Shown piece after piece: positions 52,555 through 64,000 of a DNA stretch of 64,000 nt. The notes under the pieces were generated by a model. It was given only the letters and a program-made list of their open reading frames with translations, searched no databases and was not told where the DNA came from. This DNA is from Ichthyophthirius multifiliis. Its lineage: Eukaryota > Ciliophora > Oligohymenophorea > Hymenostomatida. Positions within the stretch are counted from its first letter, which is position 1; every line of letters starts with the position of its first letter. The DNA is taken from positions 1 to 64,000 of the forward strand of contig NW_004086135.1 in assembly GCF_000220395.1 (NCBI RefSeq), written 5' to 3'. The position numbers and the translations under genes were made by a program.

Positions 52555-53301
52555 TCATATTTTGTTATTATTAATAATATCAAGATTTTAATTAATTTTA
52601 TTAATATCATTCTAAACATTTTAAGGATAAGGCTTTAATATACTAGCTATATTGAAAATTCCTAAAACAGTACTTTATGCTATATTTTAAATATGTTCTA
52701 AATTTTACAAATAATTCAAATTATCCAATCTTCTATCCAAAAAATGCCATGTTTCATTAAAATTACTTGACTTATCAGTTAACATATGAAGTTCTGTAGA
52801 TGCAAAAACAGCTAAAAGACTTATTCTTTAAAAATAATAAGAATTTCCTTAAGGAACCTTCCCAGATAAATAATAAATATCATCAATAAAGCTAAATAAA
52901 TTATTTGTTGTATTTTAAACATTACTGGGTAATATTCCTATTGCCATAGCCTCATTCCAAGTATTAATATAAGGAATTTAATATTATAAGCGTGTTCTGA
53001 TTCCTATTTTTATAATTTAATCAGTATCCAGAGTTTATAGATTTTAATTTTTTCTTAATTCTATAAATGTACTATTATTCCATTCACACATAACATGATC
53101 TATTAAATCATATGCTCCCTTTTATAAAATCCCGTGAGATGCACTACTCATATCCAAATCGTTACATCCTGCTTGGATAGCTTTTTAATTCCAGCCGAAT
53201 TTATTAACATGTAATAGTGAGGCTTTTATTAATTGTTCTTTTAAGTTTATTGTATTTAATGTACAAAAAAATCTTTGGAAATATTTTTATTTTTGTAACA
53301 T
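52555..53301 (-). CDS. COQ9: Ubiquinone biosynthesis protein COQ9
   Basis: Intron-free 248-codon frame ending in TGA. It shows the TetR-like helical half (LIKASLLHVNKFGWNQKAIQ, SSASHGILQKGAYDLIDHV) and the diagnostic COQ9 C-terminal region (WNEAMAIGILPSN, FIDDIYYLSGKVP, STELHMLTDKSSNFNETWHF, LDRRLDNL). COQ9 is a lipid-binding mitochondrial protein that works with the COQ7 hydroxylase in coenzyme Q synthesis. The first 20 residues (MLQKQKYFQRFFCTLNTINL) are basic and hydrophobic without acidic residues, as expected for a mitochondrial presequence. The length fits the family. Confidence 0.95.
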
Positions 53302-53463
53302 TTTTGTTTTTTTTAATAAAAGTATTTTTTTAATATATATATGTATATATATATTTTTGTTTATTTTTATTTTATTTATTTTTTAATTAAAATGTATATT
53401 TTTATTTTAATTTTAATTTTGGTAAATATAATATACTGTTAAGTATTGAAATTTATATATAAA

Positions 53464-55878
53464 ATGGAAAAATGCACAGATACAATGACATTAAATGTAA
53501 AATATAAAATAAAATTTAAATAATAAAATTTATAGTCTATCGAAAAACAGACGGAATTATTAAAAACCAATGATACTAAATCTCCTTTTCATAAATTTAT
53601 ATAACAAAAAATATAAAATACATTATAAGTAACAAACCTTAAATGTGAAACAAATATAGAATATAAAAATATTTCTTAAATTTTAATTAAGCTTGAGTAA
53701 AGTAAATAAATATATGAAAATAAATAAAAAAAAAGAAATAGAGTATGTAAATATATATATATATATATATTATATAAATAATTAAAAAAAAAGAATAATA
53801 GTACTTAAATATAAACCTAAAATACAAATAATTTATAATATTAAATAATATAAAACAATTTTACTCAAAAAAATAATATTTCTTATCAATAAAATTAAGA
53901 ATCTTTAAGACATCCGAATAATATTATTTAAAATAATTTTATAAAGAAAAGAAAGAAATTCGAAGATTTAAAAAATTTAGATTAATAACTTAATAAATAT
54001 AGGAAATTATTCAAAATATAATTTTATTAAGAATTTTTAAAAGAAAAAAAACGAAGTCAAACCGAATTTATCAATGTATTAAAATATAAAAAAAATATTA
54101 TAAAACTATAGATTATTAATTAAGGGAATTATTGATAATTAGTTTAGTAAATATCCTTCTCTTAAATAAAAACTTTTACAAAACTAAGAAAATTAAAGAA
54201 ATTATACATTAGATTAAAAAAATCATATCAAAAGAGTTAGAAGCTAACATTAATTAAATAGAAATATTAAGACAAGTACTAATAATTAAATTTAAAACAA
54301 TAATTAAAAAATACAATTAACAAAAAGTTAATATAATATGAAATATTCAGAATTAAAAGAAAGTTTTTAATAATAAAATCCTTTGCCTAATTGGATAATT
54401 AAAACTGATACATATTAAAAGATTTCTAAATCAGATGATTATGATTTAGAAAAATAAATAATTAAAATCTGTAAAAAAAAGTATATCTTTTTTTTATTTT
54501 ATGTATAATAATAAATAATTTATTATATTTTTTTTTTATTAATTAAAAAAAAAAGTAAATTTAATAGAAATTTAAATTAAATTAACTTCTTAATAATATT
54601 TTTATAAGGAATTAGTTTTTTTAAAATTATGCCTTATTTCTTATTAGAATAAATTGCTCTTAATTTAAATTATATTCATACGAATAAAAATTAATTATGT
54701 AAATAAATTATTTTATATAATAAATATGTAATTAGTATTTTTTTAAAAAAAAAAGTAAATTAATTATAATAATAAAATAATAGCTTGTAAATAATATTTT
54801 AAGGAAAATTGATTAAAGATAATAAATTCATATTAAATGCAGGTGAAATTATCTTTTAGAATGAAAAATTAAATAATTAGATATAAAAGTAATTCAAAAT
54901 ATATATAAAATAATATTAAATTGCTAATTATAAAGAAATACTCTTATATCATTAGAAAATAGTGACATATTATACATAAATTAAACTGATTTTATTTAAT
55001 CTTTAAATGTATGAATAATTAAATAATACATATATATATATATATATATATTTGATTTTATATTTATAATTACATATATATCTATTATTTTTATTTATAT
55101 ATATATATATAATATTTTTATAAGGATACTAAAATTCATGAAATAGAAAATATAAAAGCTTTTATTAAATAGACATAAGTTTTTAAAAACATGCCTGACC
55201 ATAAAATAGAATAAATATGCTCTTTAATTAAAATAAGATTTTTCGATAGAAACGATATTTTATATAAAAAACAAGAGGATATTGATTACATATATATAAT
55301 TAATACTGGCCATTTATAAAAAATATTAGAAATAAACTAACAAAACATTAATGAATGGCCCCTAAAAACTGAAGAAGGAAAATTCGAAAGGAAAAAAATT
55401 ATTAAAAACAGAACTGTTTCATATTCTTTTGACTTTAAAGAAGGAGATATAATTGGTCATTTTGATATTTTAATGGACAATAATTAAAGAACTGAATTAG
55501 TTAAAGTAGTTTAATAAAGTTATTTATATTAATTAGATAAATTAGATTTTAAAAAAAGTATTTTTTATTATTATAAAGTTATATTAATTATTTTTAATAG
55601 TTTTTAATTAAGATGATATTAATTCATTTTTAAAAAACTATAATAGAGATTATACTAATAATTATAAAGATCTAAATAAATATGTATAAATGTAAGAATA
55701 CTAATAAAAATAAGAAATTAGATAATTAAAAAACGTATTACTGGATTAAATAAATTAAAATTAAAATAATATGTTAAGCAATAAAAACAAAAAAATATAT
55801 CAAATTATAAATAAAATTGAAGCTAAAAAAATAAAAGAATTTTAATAAAAATTACAAGTAAATATTTAAAAAACATGA
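53464..55878 (+). CDS. Cyclic-nucleotide-binding domain protein
   Basis: Starts MEKCTDTMTLNVKYKIKFKQ and ends at the TGA 55876-55878. Several introns interrupt it (for example around 53735-53790, 54480-54560, 54725-54790 and 55030-55120) and not all borders are solved. Near the 3' end a cyclic-nucleotide-binding fold is readable: VFKNMPDHKIEQICSLIKIR, ILYKKQEDIDYIYIINTGHL and FKEGDIIGHFDILMDNNQRTE, followed by a helical tail. A second, weaker copy lies upstream (about 54805-54900, FILNAGEIIFQNE). The phosphate-cassette Arg/Glu of classical cAMP/cGMP sites is not clear: the segment reads GHFDILMDNNQRT, so ligand binding is uncertain. No kinase or channel domain is attached. Confidence 0.75.
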
Positions 55879-56078
55879 AAGTAAAAATTGAATTTGTTTA
55901 TTTTAAATTATTTTATAAATAATAAATAATATATGTATATATATATATATAATATATATATATATAATTAAATTATTTAAATAACATATATATACTTAAT
56001 TTTATTTATTTATTTATTATTAGAATAAAAAAATAATATTTATAATACTATTTATTTTTATTATTAATTAAATTTTAT
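55879..56078. other. Convergent intergenic region
   Basis: Short A/T-rich stretch with (AT)n at about 55941-55966. Nothing else seen. Confidence 0.6.
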
Positions 56079-57996
56079 TCAATTAATATTATCGTCATTA
56101 TCTTCACTAAAATTAATACTACTAATATTAAAATCATCCATTTATAATAATAAATTATTATTATTATTAAAGAAGTTATTATTTTCATTATTTAAATAAT
56201 AATTATCATTATTTGTATTTGAGTTATTATTAATATTTTATTCGTTATTTTTAATATCTTTTTGATTTTGATTTTCTTATTTATTTTCGATTTCACTTAC
56301 ACTTTTGCTATAATTTTTATTTTTATTTTCAATTTCATTTTTCATTTTTTCATTTTTATTTTCGTTATAATCTTAGTTTTCATTTTCTTATTCTATCTAA
56401 TTACTACTATTTTAGCTATTTTCATCATCATTTTACAAATCTTCATTATTTTCTGAGTCTTCATCGTCTTCAATAACTATTTTTTATCTTTTTTTTTATA
56501 TATTTGGTTTTAATTTTTCACTATCACTTTCATATTATTTAATTTTTTGTTCTTAAATAGTTTTCATTTTATTTATAATTTAACTTTTTATAATAACTTT
56601 TTCATCATAATATTTATTCAATTTATTTAACATTTCTTCACTTTATTTATTATAAATTAAAAATAAAAATAAAATTGTTTTTTACTCTCTTTTATCCATT
56701 TCATCAATATTACATTATTAAAGGAATTAATTTGATTTATTTTCCCAATTATGAAACTCTTATATCTATTTTATTTTTTAAATAAAATAAATAAATAATA
56801 TATTTACTTTTTTAAAAATCTCTTCTTTTTCTTAATCAAGTAGAGGATTACTTTCCATTTTTAATAAAATTTCTTAGATTTAATCTATTGATTATTTTTC
56901 TTCTAATAATTCATCTAATTATTCTATAATATCAGTAGCCTACTATTTTTTAAAAATAGATAAATAAATATATATATATTAATATACTTTATATTTATCT
57001 TTTAAGTGTTCATATAAAAAGATTCCTTTTTCATTATCTTTGTCAAGAATTTTATTTAAATCAAACATTTTTACTCCTTAATTCAAAAAGAAATCAATTT
57101 ATTATAAATTTCCGCAATAGATATGACTTAAAACTTATCTTGTGAAATCTCTTCTTTAAATAATCAACATTAACTAATCTGCTTATTTAAATTCTAAAGG
57201 AAATCCAAAATCTATACAAATAATAAAAATATAAAAATATATAAATATATAAAAATGTATATATATATATATATTTATATATTATATATATGTTTATAAT
57301 AATAATTTTTACGAGCTAAATAACACTGAAATAAAGTTTTGTCTTTTTCTTCTTCTTATTTTTTCAAAAATTCAACTTAGTTTTAATTATTTCTATGTAT
57401 GTAATATAACTCATATAACTAATAAAAAGTTGATATTAATAATTATAAAATTTAAGCATATTTATATATTTTTCACCTCTACTAGAATATATAATTCAGC
57501 ACCTCTTTTAATTAAATTTTCCATTTCTTAAATTTGTTCTTAAACTTTTACGAAAGATAATATATATAAATAATCATATATATAGAAAATAATACCTTTT
57601 TATTTTAATTCCAATATAAAATCAATTTCTTTAATTTACAATGGAATTTGTAATCCTTCTTCAACAATTTTATAAAATTCATCAAGTTAAATTTTGTAAA
57701 AAGAATCCCAAATGAAATCAGTTTTATATCCTTAAATATACCCTCTATTAAACCTTCTACAACAACCCATACAATAAAACTTTTTAAGTACATTACCTAA
57801 CTAAGGATTTAATCCTATACAACTAAAATGGAACCAATCTTGACATCCATCGCATCCTATAGATTCTTCTCCTGAAAAACCCCTGCATATACAATAGGCT
57901 TTATTTTCATCATTATTTATATTTTATTCTTAAAGTTGAAGTTATTATGTGTGTTCAAATATTTATTCTTTTTTTAATTTTTTTTTTAATTCAAAA

Positions 57997-58039
<43 letters not shown>

Positions 58040-59004
58040 TATTATTTTAATTTTCTAATATAAGGTCTTTTAGTCTTTTCTTCTTTTTAGTATTCTTGGT
58101 TTTTCTTTAGTTTTCTTTATATTTTCTGAGCTTTCTTATCTCCTAAAGAGGTGCATGAAGTCTATAAAACTCCTTTTTAAAAATTATTAAAAAATGCAAA
58201 TTATCCTTAACTCAATGTTTTTGGTGGTTACTTAATTCTTTTAGATGTATATTATTAATTAATTTTAACATTTTTTTATGATTTTTTAGGTTATTTTTCT
58301 TCCTCAGATTCACTTTATGAAATATCTTCTTTATTATTAAAATCTTCTTCTTTATTTATATCTTCTTCTACTTATTCTTCTGAAATTTACTTATTTAAAT
58401 TTTCTTAAACCATGGTTTTTTCTTCTATGAAATCTCTTTTTTCATTTTTTTTAGCTTAATTTTTTTTCTTTTCAATTTTTGCCATAAACTAAACTGGATC
58501 AAATTAAACATTATATTTTTCAATACAAAAATCCTAAGGAAGAATATTTCTGGCTAATATTTTTGTATTATTTAAATTTTTCTTATTTTTTGAAATTGAA
58601 TCAAGTATTTTTCTTACAATCTATAACCAAGAATTTGCCCACTTGCATATTTTTTTCATTAAACTTAATTCAGGAATATAACAATTAAATTATTAACCTT
58701 TTATAATATAAGCTTACATTTCTTCTTATGTAGGCTTTTATTTTTATTTTAATATTTCTCCAACTTTATCTTTATATTTTATATATTCTAAAAGCTTAGT
58801 TTATGCATTTAACATCTCTTCGTTATTAATATTCCTACATAAACCTTCATATAAAGTAGATAGAATAATAGGATATTATAAATAATATTTAAATGTATTA
58901 ATTTCACTCTTTTTAACTATTTTAGTGTATTCATTCTACTGAAAATAAAAGAAAATGTATATAAAAATATATATAATTAAAAAATATATATATAATAAAA
59001 TATT

Positions 59005-59053
<49 letters not shown>

Positions 59054-59758
59054 CTTATTGTGTTTATGTTTCCTCATCTTCTATTATTTATATATCTTCT
59101 TTATTATTTTCAATATATATATTTTTTTTATTATTTTTTTTTTATTTAAAAGTAGTTTTTGAATAAAAAAGACTTATCCATTAATCACTTTAATTAACAT
59201 ATTATTAAATTTTAATAAAAGATTATTTAAATTCGTTTTTAAGATTAAAATTATCTGCATTTAAGATTAGTTTTTTTAACTAATTTATATTAAAATTTGT
59301 TTATTTTATTTAATTTTTATTTAAAATATTTAAATATTTATTAAACAATTCGTCATTTTCAAACCAAAAATTTTTATAATTTTCAAAATTATTTTCATTG
59401 ATATTAATTTTTTTATTTTTCTGAAAATTCCTAAACTAGGTTTTAATCTAAAAAACTTTTTAACTTTTTTTATTCTATTAATTAAGTATTCAATTAAATT
59501 TATTCCAAATTTTATTAAGCACTTTTACCCCATTAATACAAAATGTAAATTTTTTTTAGTTTTAAACCACTTTGATTATTCTAAATAGGTAAATTCTATT
59601 ATTTTTCTAATAGAGTAGGTATTTATTCAACAAAATTTATGTATTCTAAAGATTATTTTTCTTCTAAATCCAAAGAAAGAATTTATTCTGTTTCTTTTTC
59701 CAAATTATTAATGCTTTACCTATATTTATATATATATAAATATATATATATATATTAT

Positions 59759-59791
<33 letters not shown>

Positions 59792-62273
59792 TTGTATATT
59801 TGTATATATTTTAGCTTATAAATAAATATATAAATTACATTATTTCTTCCAATTTTTAATATTGTTTTGAGTTTTAACAAAACTTTGGAACGTTTTCCAA
59901 TAAATCTTTAATATTGTCATTTTTATTATCGATTTACTTACTTATTTCATTAATTTCGTTTTCGCTTAATAAATCGCTTTAATTGTATTCTAAAAAGTAA
60001 TCGTTTATTAATTTATAGCAATTTACAGTCCAAATAATTCCTTTTTTAAATAAATCAATTGCTTCATTTATTTCTGGAGTTTCAATACCTTTTTGATTTT
60101 ATTTTTATAAATAAATAATAAATGTTTATTTACCAAAACATAAGCCATTTTAAATAAATTATATAAGACTTTAAAAATTAAAATTATCATTAAGTTTTAT
60201 TTATTGCCAATTATTTCTCCATTCTTAAATTTCTTAAAGTATTTTTTTGAATTGTATAATTAATTAATCATCAATATTTAATAGTGGAATATTTTTTTGC
60301 ATTTAATTTAATGTTTCTTAATGTCTATATTGTTTTTTATCTAATTTATTTAATGATAAAAATAATTAAACAATTGTTAAATTATTTTTTTTTGGGATTA
60401 TTAAGTTATCGAAATTATCTTTCCTATTTTTTAAAAATATATAAATTCATTATTATAAAAAAAATACCATATTATTGTTTCTTCAATTCTGTATTATAAA
60501 TTATTAATTTCTTCCGATGAGAAACCTCTTTCTTTACCTTTTTACAATTCTTCTAATAAAAAACTAAACTGTTTAATATCATTTAAATTTTTTTTAACAT
60601 ATTCAATTAATTTATAATAATCATGCAAATCTTAAACCTTGTCTTATATACTAGAATAAAAATATATTTCATTTTATTGTTTTTAAATAGATTTTAATTA
60701 TTTTAAATCACCTAAATTTTATAAATTAAAAATTATATACATATATGTGAATATATATATAAATAAATATTTTTATATATGTATATAAATATATATTTAT
60801 ATTTTTATTTATATTTATTTAAAATATAATTTTTTTTCATTATATTTATATTTTTTTTATACAATATTATTCTTTATCATTTAAAAGCATCTAATAATTA
60901 TTTATTTTTTCTAATGTTCTATATACATTAAATTCGAATTAATCAAATTCTTCACAACTAACATTTAATTAATAAATTTTTTTTAATAAAGAAATAGCGC
61001 ATTCAATACTAATTCTTTCGGTTATTTAATTATTTGTTCTTGTTTTTGATATTCTGCTATAATTTGGTATTTATTAAATTATTTCTAAAGTTTATTAATA
61101 TAAAGGAATAAATTTTTAATCAAACTCATAATATTTTAATGATAAACTCTTTATTTATTTATTTTATATGTTTTAAAAATTATTAATAAACATACTTTAT
61201 ATTCAGTTACAAAAGATGTTAATTATTTAAAATTAATTTTTTCATTACACTATATTAATTGTTAAACAATTTAAATCCAATTTCTGCAACTAAATAAATC
61301 TATTATTAATAATATATATATATATATTTAATTATATAAATTTATATTTATATATTATATTAAATTACTTTATTCAAATATTTATATTTCATTTGTAATA
61401 ATTTTATGTTCTTCTTAAGAAATTTAATAAATTTATTCCAATTTTTCGATATTTGCGCCTTCCTGCATTATTTTTTTTAATTCTTTTGAAAACTTTTATG
61501 ATTTATCAAATATATCTTTTATATTATCAGGTATTTCATATTTTTATTATTTTCCTTAATCTAAGTGTTAATAAATCTTTTTTTTTTTAAATAAATAAAA
61601 TAAAATAAAAAATATTAAAGATAAAATAAAAAACTTTTTAAATATGATTTTTATTTTCTAAAAGTTCATTTAATTCCTATTTCCATTTTTCATGTTAACC
61701 TTTTATAAAATATTAATATTTTTGATTAAAAATATAAAAAATAAAATAACTTAGTTTATTTTCCTATAATTAATCCAAAAACAATTAAATTTTTTCTTAC
61801 ATTTCCCTTTCTGATAACTAAATTGGTTTTTAAACCGAAATTTTATAAGCATTAAAATTCATAAGACTAGGAAAAAGTAGATAAAACTTTGCCTTAACTA
61901 CATTATAATCACATTTAGCTAAAAAATTCAAAGCATTTACTTCAATTTATTCATAAGACTATAGTCCAATTAAAAGTCCTTCATTATCATTTTTACTATC
62001 TTTATATGCAATAGATTTCGCAAAAGAAATATATTCTTATAATTCATCTTATTTTATTGGGTTTTGATAAGTATATACTTATTGATATTGTTTTATTCTT
62101 TAAACTTGTTTAGTTTTTTTATTTTTTGAAAATTAAGGTATTTAGGCCTGGAAATTTTCTTAATCAATTCGAGATTCTTTATGAATATTATGAAGCCATG
62201 TCTTATTTTTTTATTCATCTGATTCATCTGCAGATATTTCTTCATATGATTAATTTTATTATTCTATTTCCAT
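56079..62273 (-). CDS. PHD-finger chromatin protein with PLU-1-like helices
   Basis: Minus-strand, multi-exon gene from MEIEQQNQSYEEISADES to TGA at 56079. The N-terminal part has an ELM2-like helix pair (VNALNFLAKCDYNVVKAKFY). The long middle is helical, with PLU-1/KDM5-like spacing (IPDNIKDIFDKSQKFSKELK, LILNADNFNLKNEFKQ, IPELSLMKKICKWANSWL), followed by an acidic/basic linker. Toward the C-terminus (about 57780-57900) is a PHD finger: YCICRGFSGEESIGCDGCQD, WFHFSCIGL, then CMGCC, giving the C4-H-C3 ligands. An Asn/Asp/Glu-rich tail follows. Such fingers read histone H3 tails. No JmjC domain is visible, so this is not a complete KDM5 demethylase. Many introns are approximate, and I cannot exclude two adjacent genes. 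Confidence 0.7.
57987..58040. repeat. (ATT)n trinucleotide repeat
   Basis: About 16 ATT units within the PHD-protein gene. On the coding strand the downstream PHD frame reads them as TAA, a Gln run, whereas the upstream frame reads Ile codons, so a frame change or an intron lies at this repeat. Confidence 0.8.
59011..59051. repeat. (AT)n microsatellite, intronic
   Basis: About 40 bases of AT repeat in an intron of the PHD-protein gene, between segments encoding PLU-1-like helices. Confidence 0.85.
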
Positions 62274-62609
62274 TTTTATAGTTTATTTTATATATATATA
62301 TATTTAATATTGTTATTGTTTTATTAATATATATATATATATATACATAGATATTATTATATTTATTTAATGAAAAAAAAAAATAGTATTTTTTTTTTTT
62401 TTTCGTTTAAAAAAAAATAAAAAAGATTTTTATTTATTATTAAATTATAAATTATTTATAAATATATATTAAATATAACAAAATTTTATTTTATTTTTTT
62501 TAATAAAAAAAAATTAATTATTAATTAGATTTATTTTATCAAAATTATTGGTCTTTCTTTGAAATTTAAAATTTACTATTTTTAATCTTTTTATATAACT
62601 ATTATATAT
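62274..62609. other. Intergenic AT-rich stretch
   Basis: Between two minus-strand genes, with an (AT)n run at about 62328-62345. Nothing else seen. Confidence 0.6.
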
Positions 62610-64000
62610 TCATTTTTAATTTTTTTCTATATAATAATTTTATTCATCTATAATATTATTGTCTTGGTTTTTGTTTTAGATATTATTTATTTAATCTTAA
62701 AGTAACTTTTTTTCTAATTAAAGTTTCTAAATATTCCCTTCTAACTCTTAAATAAAAGAATTTTTTTTCTAAATATCTTGTTCATATTAATAATTTAATT
62801 ATTTTATTTATTCATTATAATAAATAGTATTTTCTTCTTTCATATTTTCGACTTATTATTTTTATAATTGTTCTAAAATCTGCATTTTTTATACCAATTT
62901 TTCCCTTATGGAATTTATTTCTTCTAGTTTTTCATTTTTTAGTAATTGCTTTTAATCTTTTAATTCCTTTAGTTTATTTTATTCGAAAATTTATATTCTA
63001 TTTTAATATTTAATTTTTTTCTTTTTAGTTTTTCTTAATATTCTTTCGTTTTTTCATCTAAAATTTCCTATAATTCTATAATCCTATCATTTAACTATTA
63101 AATGATTAATTTTTATTACTCTAAAATCTCACTTTAGCTTTTTTGAGAATTATTTTCATTTAAATTTAATGTTTCAATCTATTTTTTAAATTTAACTTCT
63201 TTAATTTATAATTCTAGATAATTTTATTATAAAAACTACATTTATTTATCAATATTTTATTAAAAAAAATCAATTTTTTAGTTATTTTTTTCATCTATTT
63301 ATATTAAATATAATGTTTTTTTTATTTATTGATTAAATATTTATATGTCCTTAATTTATTTTTATAAATAATCTAATAAAAATAAAAAAGTAATATCTTT
63401 TTATTATTCTTCTTGGAAAAAAAATTATTAATCCTAATTAAGTTTTTAGAAAAAATAATCAATATTTAAATTTAAGTCTTTTATATTTTCTAATAATTCC
63501 TATTTATTTATATTATTTTCTTCCAATATTATATTAATATTATTATCATTATTATTTTATTATTTCTATTATAATTATTTTAATTATTAATTTATTTGTT
63601 ATATCTAATTTATATTATCTTGTAAAAAATCATTTTTATTATCTTCAATTATTCGAAATTCTTATAAAATAAAATTTATTAAAAAAATTAAATTTAAATT
63701 TTCATTTATTAATTTTTCGATTTCCAATATTTGATTATTTTTTTCTTCATTTTTATTTTTTTATTAAATTAAATCATATAGTTCTTTTTATTTTAATATT
63801 TTCTATTTTAATATTTCAAAAATATAACATTCATTTATATTTTTATGACATTTTTAAGTTTTTTCTTTAAAAAATGGACTATTAGTATTTATTTATTCAT
63901 TTAAAGTATCTAATTGATTTTCTAGTTTTTCAATTTAGTTATTAAGTCTATTAATCTCCATATCTTTTTCTTTAAAAATAAAATTTTATTATTCTTCGAT
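62610..64000 (-). CDS. Coiled-coil protein, 5' end outside the window
   Basis: Minus-strand frame entering from the right edge (IEEQQNFIFKEKDMEINRLN) and ending at TGA 62610-62612. The visible part is rich in Glu, Lys, Gln, Asn, Leu and Ile with clear heptads (INRLNNQIEKLENQLDTLNE, EKLEEINSIREKLVQKMQIL, EQDIQKKNSFIQELEGNIQK), hence long coiled coil. No other domain is seen. I checked the two ends of the visible part for TGA breaks, but not every base of the middle. Start and total length are unknown. Confidence 0.7.

Noticed and set aside
57605-57793. Short minus-strand frame MYLKSFIVWVVVEGLIEG
   Set aside because: Same strand as the PHD-protein gene but out of frame with the zinc ligands. 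The conserved frame reads LKKFYCMGCC here.

Overview
The window looks like somatic (macronuclear) DNA of an oligohymenophorean ciliate. A+T is extreme, genes stay open only when TAA and TAG are read as glutamine, and every convincing gene ends at TGA. Introns are short (41-95 nt where solved), GT-AG and very AT-rich. Composition and code fit Ichthyophthirius multifiliis best, but no species is proven here. Standard-code gene finding breaks almost every gene in the window. All coordinates were read by hand. Where an exon join is unresolved, the entry says so.

Left part (1-19400): an aldo/keto reductase of the Kv-beta type (minus), a STIMATE/TMEM110-like membrane protein (plus), a fragmented coding locus, an ERGIC3/ERV46 cargo receptor (plus), two Q/N-rich proteins of unknown function (plus), an INCENP-like protein with a C-terminal IN-box (minus), and a coiled-coil protein (minus).

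Centre (19400-48500): two large paralogous genes that fuse a P4-ATPase-like module to two nucleotide cyclase domains. They point toward each other (plus 19433-28491; minus 40131-48479). In both, the P-type ATPase phosphorylation motif DKTGTLT is replaced by a shared DLxx[IV]THAFF sequence, so the ATPase part is probably a pseudoenzyme. The cyclase domains are in the inverted C2-then-C1 order and carry guanine-selective residues. Between the two genes lie two proteins starting Met-Gly, a long coiled-coil protein, a 22-codon ribosomal protein eL41 frame without a visible ATG, and a class II fumarase.

Right part (48500-64000): an alpha-helical-repeat protein, a kinesin-light-chain-type TPR protein ending in a RING-H2 finger, COQ9 of ubiquinone synthesis, a cyclic-nucleotide-binding protein, a large PHD-finger protein with PLU-1-like helices, and a coiled-coil gene running off the right edge. 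The combination of guanylyl cyclases and a nearby cyclic-nucleotide-binding protein suggests cGMP signalling genes in this region, but ciliate genes are not in operons and the proximity may be chance.

Gene-free stretches are nearly pure A/T with (AT)n microsatellites. There is one assembly gap (37312-37332). Several long coding frames are broken by single-base slips in A or T runs, which look like sequencing errors rather than pseudogenes.
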